64,000 bases of DNA from assembly GCA_012735495.1 (NCBI GenBank), contig JAAYHD010000013.1:1-64000 (forward strand), given 5' to 3'. Below are positions 47,336 through 56,282 of the stretch, one piece after another; position 1 is the stretch's first letter, and every line of letters begins with the position of its first letter. A model generated the notes under the pieces. That model saw only the letters and a list, made by a program, of their open reading frames with translations. It was not told the origin of the DNA and searched no databases. Made by a program: the position numbers and the translations under genes. The DNA is from Clostridiales bacterium. Its GTDB lineage: Bacteria; Bacillota; Clostridia; Lachnospirales; Lachnospiraceae.

Positions 47336-47794
47336 ATGAAAACTCAGGCAAAGCAAGATAATAAAGAGAAAAAATACGATCTGCTGAGACTTGATAACCA
47401 ACTGTGTTTTTCGTTGTATGTCTGTTCAAAGGAGATAATCAGGCAGTACAAGCCCTTGCTTGATCCTTACGGACTGACATATACAGGATATATCATACTC
47501 ATGGCCCTCTGGGAGGAAGACGGCATCACCATCAAGGATCTGGGTGAAAGGCTGTACCTGGATTCCGGCACCCTTACTCCACTGTTAAAGAAGCTTGAGT
47601 CACAGGGTTATATTACCCGCAGCAGAAGTAAAAAGGATGAGCGAAACGTTTATATAACCCTTACCAAGAAGGGCAGAGACTTTCAGGATGAAGCTTTAAG
47701 CATCCCTGAGAAAATGGTATGCAGCCTGGGCCTGGATATGGAAGAGGGCAAACGCCTGATAGACGAGCTCCATCGATTGATGAAATTGCTTTAG
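47336..47794 (+). CDS. ohrR: OhrR, organic-peroxide-sensing MarR regulator
   Basis: The protein has 152 aa. LDNQLCFSLYVCSKEI carries the single redox-sensing cysteine of the OhrR group, and YLDSGTLTPLLKKLE with KKDERNVYITLT is the winged helix that reads DNA. Peroxide oxidation of the cysteine releases the repressor. GGAAAGG precedes the ATG. It is divergent from the nitroreductase and is probably autoregulated through the operators between them. A second cysteine lies five residues on (VCSK), which is not in the one-Cys Bacillus protein and might allow disulphide formation. Confidence 0.9.
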   Translation: MKTQAKQDNKEKKYDLLRLDNQLCFSLYVCSKEIIRQYKPLLDPYGLTYTGYIILMALWEEDGITIKDLGERLYLDSGTLTPLLKKLESQGYITRSRSKKDERNVYITLTKKGRDFQDEALSIPEKMVCSLGLDMEEGKRLIDELHRLMKLL

Positions 47795-47841
47795 TCTTAA
47801 TCCAATCGGTGTAATTACATTGTTTTTATGAAGCAAATCAT

Positions 47842-47873
47842 ATGCCGGCTGAAGAATAATCTCCAGCCGGCAT
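47842..47873. terminator. Hairpin between convergent ohrR and GH3 genes
   Basis: ATGCCGGCTG pairs with CAGCCGGCAT around a 12-nt loop. The T-run is poor on both strands, but the position between two convergent ends fits a bidirectional terminator. Confidence 0.55.
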
Positions 47874-47888
47874 TGTTATTGCAATAAT

Positions 47889-50333
47889 TTATTTCTTGAT
47901 TATCTTCCATAAACCCTTGAAGTAATGCCCGTTCAGCATATCCAGGATTCCTTCCATCATCCTGTCCGTAAGTGCCCCGTTGCTTTGTCTTACAAGGAAA
48001 TCAAACGGCATCTCCAATGCCACCGTATACATCAGGGCTTCGTCATCAGCAGCGCTGCCCGAGTTCTTTTTCAGCTTCTTCTTTACTTCCCGCTTTAGTA
48101 TTTTTCCGATAAACGTATGCTCCACATCCAGTATGCAGTTGCTTGTTGTATAAGGCCGCTTTGCCTGGCCTTCTTTTGCAGGAAGCCTTCTTCCATACAG
48201 GGCGGCAAATTCTTCATCAGGTATGACCAGGGAACCGGATGACAGGTTATAATAAGACGGCGCGGTTGCCCGGTAATCGGGCTCGGGCATGTCCGGTCCG
48301 GTAAGCTTGACGGTATCCTCAAGGTATATCGACGCGGAACTTGAACCGACAAGTATGCGGTATTCACCGGGCGGCGCGTATCTCTTTCCGATTTCGGTAT
48401 TATAGTATCCGAACTGCTCCGTGTTGATTCTTACAACCACATTCTTCGTCTCACCGGGCTTTATGCTTACCTTTTCAAAGCCGCACAGTTCCTTGACCGG
48501 CATGAACATCTTCCCGTCCGGATGGGCTACAAATACCAGCGCCGTTTCCTTTCCTTCCACCGTCCCCGTATTCCTTATGCTGAATGATACCTCTATCTCA
48601 TCGCCTAATCCGGCTTCAGATTTTGACAGCTTAAGACCCGAATACTCAAAACCGGTATATGACAGGCCGTATCCAAACGGGTATCTGACGGGCTTATTCG
48701 CCTTCTCATAATAGCGGTATCCGACATATATGCTCTCCCGGTATTCGACCGTTGTCCTTCCGCCCGGGAAATAATTATACGACGGATTGTCGTTCAGGGA
48801 CAGCGGCCATGTTTCAGCCAGTTTTCCTGACGGCACCGCAAGCCCCAGAAGAAGGTCCGCAACGGCTTCCCCGCTTCCTTCACCGCCATAATAGGCAAGC
48901 AGTATGCCCTTTACCTTATCGGCCCATGGCAGCTCCACGGGGGACCCGCATGCAAGGACCACAACCACATTGGGATTTACCTTGCATACTTCTTCGATAA
49001 GCCTGTTCTGCACATCGGGCAGGGACATGTTCTCGCGGTCATAACCTTCCGATTCGATATCGTCCGGAAGCCCTGCAAACAGGTATACAATTTCCTTATC
49101 CCTTGCAATCCTGCAAGCTTCATCAATCAGTTCACCTGTGTCTGTTCCAGCATTTTTATCAAGCAAATATCCCGGAGCATAATCCGCCTTTAATCCTCTT
49201 GCGGTTAGTTCATCCCATGCATTGCTTACACGGTAAGGATTTACCTTTGAGCTTCCTGCTCCCTGGAATTTGGGCTTCCTTGCCATTTCCCCGATTACTG
49301 CGGCATTCTGGCTTGTATTTCCCGGAAGAATCCCGCCTTCATTCTTAAGAAGCACCGCTGATTCCTTATGTGCCTTGACAGCTAGCTCATGATGCGCGTC
49401 CATGTCACAGGATGCGTTTTCCTTTCTTGACCTCATGGATTTAAGAATGAGCTCAACCACCCGCTGCACAATCTTATCAAGGTCGCTTTCGGACAGGGTT
49501 TTGTTATTAACGGCTTCTATAATTTTCCTGTCATTATATCCATCGTTTCCGGGCATCTCCAGGTCAAGTCCCGCCAAAACTCCCTTCACCCTGTTGTTTA
49601 CGGCACACCAGTCGGAAACTACAAGGCCTTCAAAGCCCCATTCCTTCCTTAGGATGTCGTTAAGCAGGTATGCATGGTCGCTGCAGTATGTTCCGTTAAT
49701 TTTATTGTATGCGCACATAACCGTCCATGGTTTGGCCTTCTTTACCGCAATCTCAAATGCCCTCAGGTAAACGTCACGAAACGCCCTTTCATCAATAATG
49801 GCGTCTATGGACATGCGGCGCGTTTCCTGGTTGTTTGCCGCAAAATGCTTGAGAGATGTGCCCACCCCCTGGCTTTGGACACCATTTATAACTGCTGCCG
49901 CCATCTCACCTGAAAGCAGGGGATCTTCACTGAAATACTCGAAATTCCTTCCGCAAAGCGGGGTTCTCTTCTGGTTTGCCCCAGGGCCAAGAAGGACGTC
50001 TATGCCTTCCTTTTGACATTCCTCACCCAAGGCTTTTCCTATCTCGCCGGCAAGCTCCCTGTCAAAGCTGCAGGCCAGGGCGCTTGATGTAGGAAAGCAA
50101 ACTGCGGGAACACTCTCATTCATCCCCATACCTTCCAACTGCTTGCGAAGCCCATGAGGGCCGTCGGATACTGTTATTGAGGGTAATCCCAGCCTTTCAA
50201 CCGGCTTTGTGTGCCAAAAGTCCTTCCCGGAGCATAGGGAAGCCTTCTCCTCAAGGGTCATTTGCTTTACCAGTTCTTTTGCCTTTTCAACAATCTGCTC
50301 ATCAGTCAACGACTTAACATCCAATACATCCAT
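47889..50333 (-). CDS. GH3 beta-glucosidase-type glycosidase
   Basis: The preferred start is ATG at 50333 (MDVLDVKSLT), giving 814 aa. The TIM-barrel domain has VSDGPHGLRK, the KHFAANNQE ligand region and the nucleophile aspartate in VVSDWCAV. The alpha/beta sandwich domain has GGEGSGEAVADLL, and a fibronectin III-like domain follows (about 590-680). A final helical region ends LTDRMMEGILDMLNGHYFKG, similar to the N-terminal extension of the GH13 enzyme just upstream. No signal peptide, so it cuts imported beta-glucosides or related sugars in the cytosol. Second gene of the GH13-GH3 operon. Confidence 0.9.
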   Translation of the reverse strand: MDVLDVKSLTDEQIVEKAKELVKQMTLEEKASLCSGKDFWHTKPVERLGLPSITVSDGPHGLRKQLEGMGMNESVPAVCFPTSSALACSFDRELAGEIGKALGEECQKEGIDVLLGPGANQKRTPLCGRNFEYFSEDPLLSGEMAAAVINGVQSQGVGTSLKHFAANNQETRRMSIDAIIDERAFRDVYLRAFEIAVKKAKPWTVMCAYNKINGTYCSDHAYLLNDILRKEWGFEGLVVSDWCAVNNRVKGVLAGLDLEMPGNDGYNDRKIIEAVNNKTLSESDLDKIVQRVVELILKSMRSRKENASCDMDAHHELAVKAHKESAVLLKNEGGILPGNTSQNAAVIGEMARKPKFQGAGSSKVNPYRVSNAWDELTARGLKADYAPGYLLDKNAGTDTGELIDEACRIARDKEIVYLFAGLPDDIESEGYDRENMSLPDVQNRLIEEVCKVNPNVVVVLACGSPVELPWADKVKGILLAYYGGEGSGEAVADLLLGLAVPSGKLAETWPLSLNDNPSYNYFPGGRTTVEYRESIYVGYRYYEKANKPVRYPFGYGLSYTGFEYSGLKLSKSEAGLGDEIEVSFSIRNTGTVEGKETALVFVAHPDGKMFMPVKELCGFEKVSIKPGETKNVVVRINTEQFGYYNTEIGKRYAPPGEYRILVGSSSASIYLEDTVKLTGPDMPEPDYRATAPSYYNLSSGSLVIPDEEFAALYGRRLPAKEGQAKRPYTTSNCILDVEHTFIGKILKREVKKKLKKNSGSAADDEALMYTVALEMPFDFLVRQSNGALTDRMMEGILDMLNGHYFKGLWKIIKK

Positions 50334-50414
50334 TGATCCTTTAACCTCCCTTTTCATCAATTGTATTCCGATCCACCTTGCTTCCAGCTTTGCTTTCCTT
50401 GCTTTCCTGATGCT

Positions 50415-52310
50415 TTATCCATGCCTTATAACCCTGTAAAGGTTTGCTTCATACGGCCTGAGCATATCCGATTCATCCCTGTAATTTGACAGGATAAGCT
50501 CACACGGCGTCCTCTTCTTTTTCTTAACAATTGCATTTTCTGACAGGTTGCATTCCACCAGGAACATGGTTCCTTTATGCTTGCGAAGGTATACCAGAGA
50601 ATCCTTCCTCTTCTTGTCCAGGAACCTTATACCGCCGTATATAAATGCCTCATTCTCCCTGCGCAGCTTAATCAGCTTCTTGTAGAAGTTCAGTATCGAG
50701 TCCTCATCCTTAAGCTGTGCTTTTACATTGTATTTCGAATAATCGGTATGAATCCCGATCCATGGCGTACCGCTTGTAAATCCCGCATTTTCACCGTCAT
50801 CCCACAGCATGGGCGTTCTTGCATGGTCACGGCTTCCCGCAAGTATCCTGCTGAGAGCCGCTTCCTTTCCCCGGGTTTTCAGAACCTCGTTATAAAGATT
50901 CAGGCTTTCCACATCCCTGAAATCCTCAATAGATGAAAATTCCTGGTTTACAGCGCCAATCTCCTGTCCCTGGTATATAAAGGGCGTACCTTTAAGTGTC
51001 AGCTGCAGCATGGCAAGAAGCTTTCCCAGCACCGTGCGGTATGCGGGGTCGGGGTTAATCTTCGATATCATCCTCGGATTATCATGATTCTCAAAGAACA
51101 ACGCCATCGTGCAGTATGGGCTGTAATTTTCCATCCAGTCGATTATATATTTTTTATAATAATTCAAATCATAGCGGTAGCCGTCAAATTTGCCGTGTCC
51201 AGGGGTTTCCATATGATCAAAGGAGAATATCATGTCAAGCTCTTTTCTGTGTTCCGCGGCAAGAAGCTTGCCCATCTCCATGCCCACACCCGGAGTTTCC
51301 CCCACGGTAAACGCGTCAAATGGTTCAAACGCTTCTTTCTTCAGCTCCCGCAGGTACTCATGAAGCTTAGGACCGTAGAAATAATGCTCTATCCCGCGAA
51401 AGCCCATCATTTCTCCAATCAGTTCGTTGCCGTCAGGAAGACCCTCCTTCTTGGAAATGAAGTTTATAACATCAAGCCTGAAGCCGTCTACTCCTTTTTC
51501 AAGCCACCACCTGATCATATCGATTATTTCCCGTCTCATTTCGGAGTTTTCCCAGTTTAAGTCCATCTGTTTTTTCGAGAATATGTGCAGTGCCCAGGAA
51601 TCCATTTCTTCATAATAGTTCCAAGCGGGGCCTCCAAAAAATGATACCCAGTTGTTAGGTGGATTCCCATCCGTGTTCTTTACAAAATAGTAATACTTCC
51701 GGTATTTTTCCGATCCCTTGAGAGCCTTGGCAAACCATTCATGCTCATCGGAGGTATGGTTTATAACCAGGTCCATGATAAGCTTTATGCCCCTGTCATG
51801 AACCTCATCAAGCAGCTTGTCGAAGTCCTCCATGGTTCCGAATTCCTTCATGATGGCATAATAGTCCCTGATATCGTATCCGTTGTCATCATTCGGTGAG
51901 TCATACACGGGGCAAAGCCATATGGCATCCACCCCAAGCTCCTTAAGGTAGTCCAGACGCATGCGGATACCGTTCAGATCCCCTATTCCGTCCCCGTTGG
52001 AATCCTGAAAGCTCCTGGGATAGATTTGGTATATGACTGCTTCCTTCCACCATTTTCTTTTCGAAGGGCTTCGTAAACCCTGAATTGAATCCGCTTCGCC
52101 GTTGACCAGGTCCAGGACGCTTTGATAAAAACGGAGGTCAAGCTTCTTCTTGGTAAGCTTCGCCAGAGTTTTTATCTTTAAGCTTCCAACCAGAGGATTG
52201 GCAACAAGCCTGCTGCTTATGGCTGACGCGTTAAGCAGCTTGTTGATAATGTCCCTGCCTATGGGGTTATTGTATAAATCCCTTATGGTACTGTTAAAAT
52301 CCAGTTTCAT
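50415..52310 (-). CDS. GH13 oligo-1,6-glucosidase/alpha-glucosidase with N-terminal extension
   Basis: The protein has 631 aa; the catalytic part (about 88-631) is a normal GH13 alpha-glucosidase. YQIYPRSFQDSNGDGIGDL opens the barrel. The nucleophile is in DGFRLDVINF, the acid/base in FTVGETPG and the third carboxylate in ENHDNPRM. QMDLNWENSEM is the subsite pattern of the oligo-1,6-glucosidase group. The first 80 residues (TIRDLYNNPIGRDIINKLL ... SVLDLVNG) are not part of that family. They look like the helical tail region found at the C-terminus of clostridial GH3 enzymes, including the next gene. Cytosolic; first gene of the operon, with its own promoter. Confidence 0.9.
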   Translation of the reverse strand: MKLDFNSTIRDLYNNPIGRDIINKLLNASAISSRLVANPLVGSLKIKTLAKLTKKKLDLRFYQSVLDLVNGEADSIQGLRSPSKRKWWKEAVIYQIYPRSFQDSNGDGIGDLNGIRMRLDYLKELGVDAIWLCPVYDSPNDDNGYDIRDYYAIMKEFGTMEDFDKLLDEVHDRGIKLIMDLVINHTSDEHEWFAKALKGSEKYRKYYYFVKNTDGNPPNNWVSFFGGPAWNYYEEMDSWALHIFSKKQMDLNWENSEMRREIIDMIRWWLEKGVDGFRLDVINFISKKEGLPDGNELIGEMMGFRGIEHYFYGPKLHEYLRELKKEAFEPFDAFTVGETPGVGMEMGKLLAAEHRKELDMIFSFDHMETPGHGKFDGYRYDLNYYKKYIIDWMENYSPYCTMALFFENHDNPRMISKINPDPAYRTVLGKLLAMLQLTLKGTPFIYQGQEIGAVNQEFSSIEDFRDVESLNLYNEVLKTRGKEAALSRILAGSRDHARTPMLWDDGENAGFTSGTPWIGIHTDYSKYNVKAQLKDEDSILNFYKKLIKLRRENEAFIYGGIRFLDKKRKDSLVYLRKHKGTMFLVECNLSENAIVKKKKRTPCELILSNYRDESDMLRPYEANLYRVIRHG

Positions 52311-52387
52311 GCCCTCATGCCCCTTCCTGCCTGTTTATTACAGCCGGAATCCGGTATTTTCCTATTATGTTTGCATATTACAGTTTT

Positions 52388-52416
52388 ATAATACTTCAAA
52401 TATGCAAAGACTTCAA
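52388..52416 (-). promoter_or_regulatory. Sigma-A promoter of the GH13-GH3 operon
   Basis: On the minus strand TTGAAG and TATTAT are 17 bp apart, about 75 bp upstream of the GH13 start. TTGAAGT is repeated 17 bp downstream, next to the -10 box, and may be an operator. Confidence 0.65.
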
Positions 52417-52450
52417 TCAGATACTAAAAAAGTATAAGATAATACAAAAC

Positions 52451-52481
52451 GGGCCAGTCCGGTTTTCTGCCGGATCGGCCC
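52451..52481 (-). terminator. Terminator of argC
   Basis: GGGCCAGTCCGG pairs with CCGGATCGGCCC (one mismatch) around a 7-nt loop, followed on the minus strand by GTTTTG. Confidence 0.7.
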
Positions 52482-52546
52482 AGAATACCTAATGTTTATT
52501 TTATTGGACATAACTGTATTAATCTAATCAAGGATTATTTAAGGAA

Positions 52547-53548
52547 TTATATCAGGTTCAGCGTTTCATCATAGCCCAGCATCAGGTTCATGTTCTGGAT
52601 TGCGGCTCCCGAAGCGCCCTTGCCCAGGTTATCCAGCCGAGTTATAATCATCGAAACTCCTTCATCATCGTTTCCGATAATAAATATTTCTGCCATGTTG
52701 GTACCGCTGCAAGCTGTAATATCCAGCCCTCCGTCAAATATAATCCCTTCCCGGTAAACCGCGCTGTTGATCTTCTCATCCTGCAGTGCGTCCTTGTCGA
52801 TATAAGGCATAATCCTTACAAAATTCTGACCATTATAATGTTCCGAGAATAAACCATGAAGCTCCTTCCCGTTTAACTTCTTATCAAGAAGCCTGGTATG
52901 AATCGGTATAAATGTGGCCAGCCCTTTGTAAAAATCCGAAACAACAGGAAGAAAAACGGGGCACCTGGTTAAACCGCAATGAGCCATCATTTCCTTCAAA
53001 TGCTTGTGATTGAGCCCAAGGCTGTATGGTCTCGGTGCTTTTTTATAAGGATTGTCCTCAATATCCGATTCGTATTTTTCAATCAGCGCCTTCCCGCCTC
53101 CGCTGTATCCGGTAATGCTCTGGCATGATACGGGATAATCCGCGGGCATCACCTTATGGTGAATGAGTGGATATATGGACAGGGCGAACGCCGTGGCATG
53201 GCATCCCGGATTGGACACTCTGCTGCTGTTTTTGATTGCTTCCCTGTGAGCCGGTGACAATTCCGGAAGACCGTATGTCCATCCCTGCGCGGTCCTGTGG
53301 GCCGTACTGGCATCAATTACCTTCGTTTCCGGATTTAAAACAAGACTTGCCGATTCTTTGGCAGCACCGTCCGGAAGACATAAGAAAACCAGGTCCGCTT
53401 CATTCAGCAGCCTTTTTCGTTCGTTTATATCCCTGCGCTTTTCATGGTCAATTTTCAAGACCTCAATATTATCGTATTTTGCCAGCCTTTCATTGATTTC
53501 AAGACCTGTCGTTCCGCTTGAGCCGTCCACAAAAACCTTCTTCTTCAT
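52547..53548 (-). CDS. argC: N-acetyl-gamma-glutamyl-phosphate reductase, class 2
   Basis: The protein has 333 aa and is the short class 2 type. The NADP site is VDGSSGTTGLEI, the catalytic cysteine in VSNPGCHATAF and the substrate loop in YSGGGKALIEKYES. It makes N-acetylglutamate semialdehyde for arginine synthesis. No other arg gene is in the window, and it has its own promoter and terminator. The isolated position is unusual, since argC often leads an arg operon. Confidence 0.92.
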   Translation of the reverse strand: MKKKVFVDGSSGTTGLEINERLAKYDNIEVLKIDHEKRRDINERKRLLNEADLVFLCLPDGAAKESASLVLNPETKVIDASTAHRTAQGWTYGLPELSPAHREAIKNSSRVSNPGCHATAFALSIYPLIHHKVMPADYPVSCQSITGYSGGGKALIEKYESDIEDNPYKKAPRPYSLGLNHKHLKEMMAHCGLTRCPVFLPVVSDFYKGLATFIPIHTRLLDKKLNGKELHGLFSEHYNGQNFVRIMPYIDKDALQDEKINSAVYREGIIFDGGLDITACSGTNMAEIFIIGNDDEGVSMIITRLDNLGKGASGAAIQNMNLMLGYDETLNLI

Positions 53549-53589
53549 ACTCCGCTCCTCTGATGTATATTTATTCAGAAATATTAATT

Positions 53590-53619
53590 ATTATACTTCC
53601 TTGTTATTCTCCTTGTCAA
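53590..53619 (-). promoter_or_regulatory. Strong sigma-A promoter of argC
   Basis: On the minus strand TTGACA and TATAAT are 18 bp apart, with a leader of about 35 nt. No ArgR box was recognised in the short leader. Confidence 0.75.
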
Positions 53620-53625
53620 TATGAT

Positions 53626-53660
53626 AAATAAAAACACGACCCATATAAAGCCGTGTTTGT
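53626..53660 (-). terminator. Terminator of the carD-like gene
   Basis: AAACACG pairs with CGTGTTT around a 13-nt loop and is followed by TTTATTT on the minus strand, directly after the CarD stop. Confidence 0.75.
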
Positions 53661-53663
53661 TTG

Positions 53664-54176
53664 TCATACCGTATTGTACTGTTCCAGCCGTTCCATAACC
53701 AGGTTCTCCACTTCATCCTTATCCATTTCCATGGCTATGGACAGTTCTCCGAAGAGAAAGTCCCGGGCGATATTCAAGTATTTCTCGTCCGTAAATGTTA
53801 GCTTCTTGCCTTGGGCCAGCCGTTCTTGCCTTCTTGCGTACAGTGTTTTTATGATTTTGACCCAGTCCATGCAGTTATGCTTTTTCAAGGCTTCCTTGTA
53901 AACATCTTCACGCTGCTTGTCACATTCTATCTTCAGCAACGGTATCTGCGGTATCCTGTCAATCAGCTCCTGGGCTTCCTCGCTTGATATAACCTTCCTC
54001 ATCGATACCTTGTCATTGTTAACTGGAGTATATAGTGTGCTGGCTTTTGAGAATACGGGCTGAAGCGTGTAGCATACAATACTGTCGTCAACACCGGTTA
54101 TATTCAGAATACCGATATCCTCCACCCTGCATACGCCATGGTTGCCATAAACAATATAATCTCCTAATTCATACAT
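53664..54176 (-). CDS. CarD/CdnL-family transcription regulator
   Basis: The start is MYELGDYIVYGNHGVC at 54176, seven bases after GGGAG; the 17 earlier residues of the track are not needed. The 170-aa product has the N-terminal RNA-polymerase-interacting Tudor-like domain (DYIVYGNHGVCRVEDI) and a helical DNA-binding C-terminus (KLTFTDEKYLNIARDFLFGEL). It binds the polymerase beta subunit and stabilises open promoter complexes. Single-gene transcript. Confidence 0.9.
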   Translation of the reverse strand: MYELGDYIVYGNHGVCRVEDIGILNITGVDDSIVCYTLQPVFSKASTLYTPVNNDKVSMRKVISSEEAQELIDRIPQIPLLKIECDKQREDVYKEALKKHNCMDWVKIIKTLYARRQERLAQGKKLTFTDEKYLNIARDFLFGELSIAMEMDKDEVENLVMERLEQYNTV

Positions 54177-54361
54177 CTGAACGCTCCCATCTTCCATGAA
54201 ACCAATATATACGTTAAAAACATCCATATATTATTATACCAGAATTTCGGGCTTTTTGTTAGCGTAATTGCAAACTTTGCAAAATTTGTGGAAATCTTCT
54301 ATAGTATTCTGTCAAAGCAACAGTGTGTTTAAGCAATTTATCCATATTGCGTGCTTGTACA

Positions 54362-55249
54362 TTATTCCTTGGCCGAGGGGTCAATGGCGTCCCTTAGCGC
54401 ATCCCCGACAAAATTTATGCTTAAAACCAGCAGCATGATTATTACGCCCGCGGGAACCCACAGCCAGAACTTACTGGTAAGTATGGTTATCGATTCCGCA
54501 CCGTTCAGTATATTGCCCAGGCTTGCCGTCGGAGGTTGGACACCCATGCCAAGGAATCCCAGCGCGGCCTCGTCAAGTATGGTCAGGGCAAACACGGAGG
54601 TGGCATAAACAAGAACCGGTCCGACGGTATTGGGCAGTATCTCGGAAAAGAGGATGTACCTGTTGGGCATCCCGGCCACCTTGCTTCCCTTAACAAAGTT
54701 GGTTTCCCTTAGGGACAATACGCTGCCGCGCACCAGCCTTGCGGCACCGGGCCAATCGACAAAACCCAGGATGAGAATTATATTCCATAAACCCGGTCCG
54801 AATATGGCCGCCGCCACCAGTACAAGCAGGATGTATGGAAACGACATGATTGTGTCCGTTATTCTCATGATTATTATGTCAATAATTCCGCCAAAATATC
54901 CCGCAATCAGTCCAAGAACCACTCCAACCACGGTCGATATTACGGTAGTGGCAAATCCGACAAAAAGAGATATCCTCGTGGCATAAAGCAGCCTGCTGAA
55001 CATATCCCTTCCGATCTGGTCCGTTCCAAGCCAATGCTGCAATGAAGGAGGCGACGAAAAGGATGTGCTGACCTTGTTCGGGTCATAGGGCGCAATAACG
55101 GGCGCCAGTATGGCCAAAACGGTCATAAAGCACAGAAAATACAGGCTGACCACCGCCAGCTTGTGCCTGCCAAAGCGCCTCGCTATCATTTTAAAACTGC
55201 TGCTTTTATATTCCATATTGTCAATATTGCGCCTTGTTAAGAACTTCAT
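54362..55249 (-). CDS. oppC: Oligopeptide/oligosaccharide ABC permease (OppC type)
   Basis: The start MKFLTRRNID at 55249 has AAGGTG at better spacing than the track start (295 aa). About six membrane segments are present, with the OppC cytoplasmic N-terminal helix and the coupling motif GASSLRGTN-equivalent (ARLVRGSVLSLRETNFVKG). WLGTDQIGRDMFSRLLY is the family hallmark. Last gene of the five-gene importer operon, 19 bp after the OppB gene. Confidence 0.9.
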   Translation of the reverse strand: MKFLTRRNIDNMEYKSSSFKMIARRFGRHKLAVVSLYFLCFMTVLAILAPVIAPYDPNKVSTSFSSPPSLQHWLGTDQIGRDMFSRLLYATRISLFVGFATTVISTVVGVVLGLIAGYFGGIIDIIIMRITDTIMSFPYILLVLVAAAIFGPGLWNIILILGFVDWPGAARLVRGSVLSLRETNFVKGSKVAGMPNRYILFSEILPNTVGPVLVYATSVFALTILDEAALGFLGMGVQPPTASLGNILNGAESITILTSKFWLWVPAGVIIMLLVLSINFVGDALRDAIDPSAKE

Positions 55250-55267
55250 TCCCATGCACCTTGTAAA

Positions 55268-56212
55268 TTAGTATTTTATAGTCGGATCCACCAGGGCATA
55301 TATGATATCCGTTAACAGGTTCGAAAGCAGCACGACAATCGCGGTTAGAAGCGCCACTCCCATAATCACCGGATAATCCCTGCCTGTTATGGCGTTCATT
55401 GTAATCAAGCCAAGTCCCGGCCAGCTGAAGATCTGTTCAATAATGACCGCACCGCCAAAGAGTGTCGGTATCTGCATTCCTATTACGGTTACTATAGGTA
55501 TCAGGGCATTACGGAGCGCATGCTTGTTAATGACAAGAAAGCGCCCGATTCCCTTGGATTTTGCCGTTCGCACATAATCCTTCTGAAGAATCTCAAGCAC
55601 CGCACCCCTGACATAACGGATATTTGAGCCCGCAACAGAAATGGCAAGTATTAAAACCGGCATAATCAGATGCCAAATCAGATCGGCAATGCCCCCGTCT
55701 CCTCCCGCGGTCCTTATGCCGCTGGACGGTAGCCAGCCGAGCCTTACGGTGAATAAATATATAAAGATAAGCGCCAGGAAAAAGCTTGGCACACTGGTTC
55801 CGAAAAACGATATGGTCACCAGGGCATAGTCCCGCCTTGTGTACCTGTGGACTGCGCTGTATATGCCAATGGGTATGGCAATGGCAAGCCCCAGCAGCAA
55901 TGAGGTGCCCATAAGCAGGAGCGTGGGGCCCAGATGATTTCCTATTATCTCACTTACCGGCTGGTAGCTCTTGACCGAATAGCCCAGGTTTCCCCTAAGC
56001 ACGTTCATAAGCCAGACAAAATACTGGACATAGAACGGCTTGTCCAGTCCCAAACGGATTGCCCTGGCTTCCAATGCCGCTTCTGAGGTCTTCGGCCCTA
56101 TCATCATTTCCAGGGGGCTTCCGGCAAGGCTCATAATTGCATAATCCAGGATTGTGATACCAATGAGAACCGGAATGGCAATCAGTATTCTTTTTATGGT
56201 GTACTTCAGCAT
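55268..56212 (-). CDS. oppB: Oligopeptide/oligosaccharide ABC permease (OppB type)
   Basis: The protein has 314 aa and six membrane segments. The coupling motif is IRYVRGAVLEILQKDYVRTA and the C-terminus has TDIIYALVDPTIKY. AGGAG precedes the ATG. It forms the channel with the OppC-type subunit. Confidence 0.92.
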   Translation of the reverse strand: MLKYTIKRILIAIPVLIGITILDYAIMSLAGSPLEMMIGPKTSEAALEARAIRLGLDKPFYVQYFVWLMNVLRGNLGYSVKSYQPVSEIIGNHLGPTLLLMGTSLLLGLAIAIPIGIYSAVHRYTRRDYALVTISFFGTSVPSFFLALIFIYLFTVRLGWLPSSGIRTAGGDGGIADLIWHLIMPVLILAISVAGSNIRYVRGAVLEILQKDYVRTAKSKGIGRFLVINKHALRNALIPIVTVIGMQIPTLFGGAVIIEQIFSWPGLGLITMNAITGRDYPVIMGVALLTAIVVLLSNLLTDIIYALVDPTIKY

Positions 56213-56282
56213 CTGCTCCTCATTCCTTAATCCGGCACGCAGGTACCTTTATACTATGCCTGCATGCGAATACTCCGACTTT

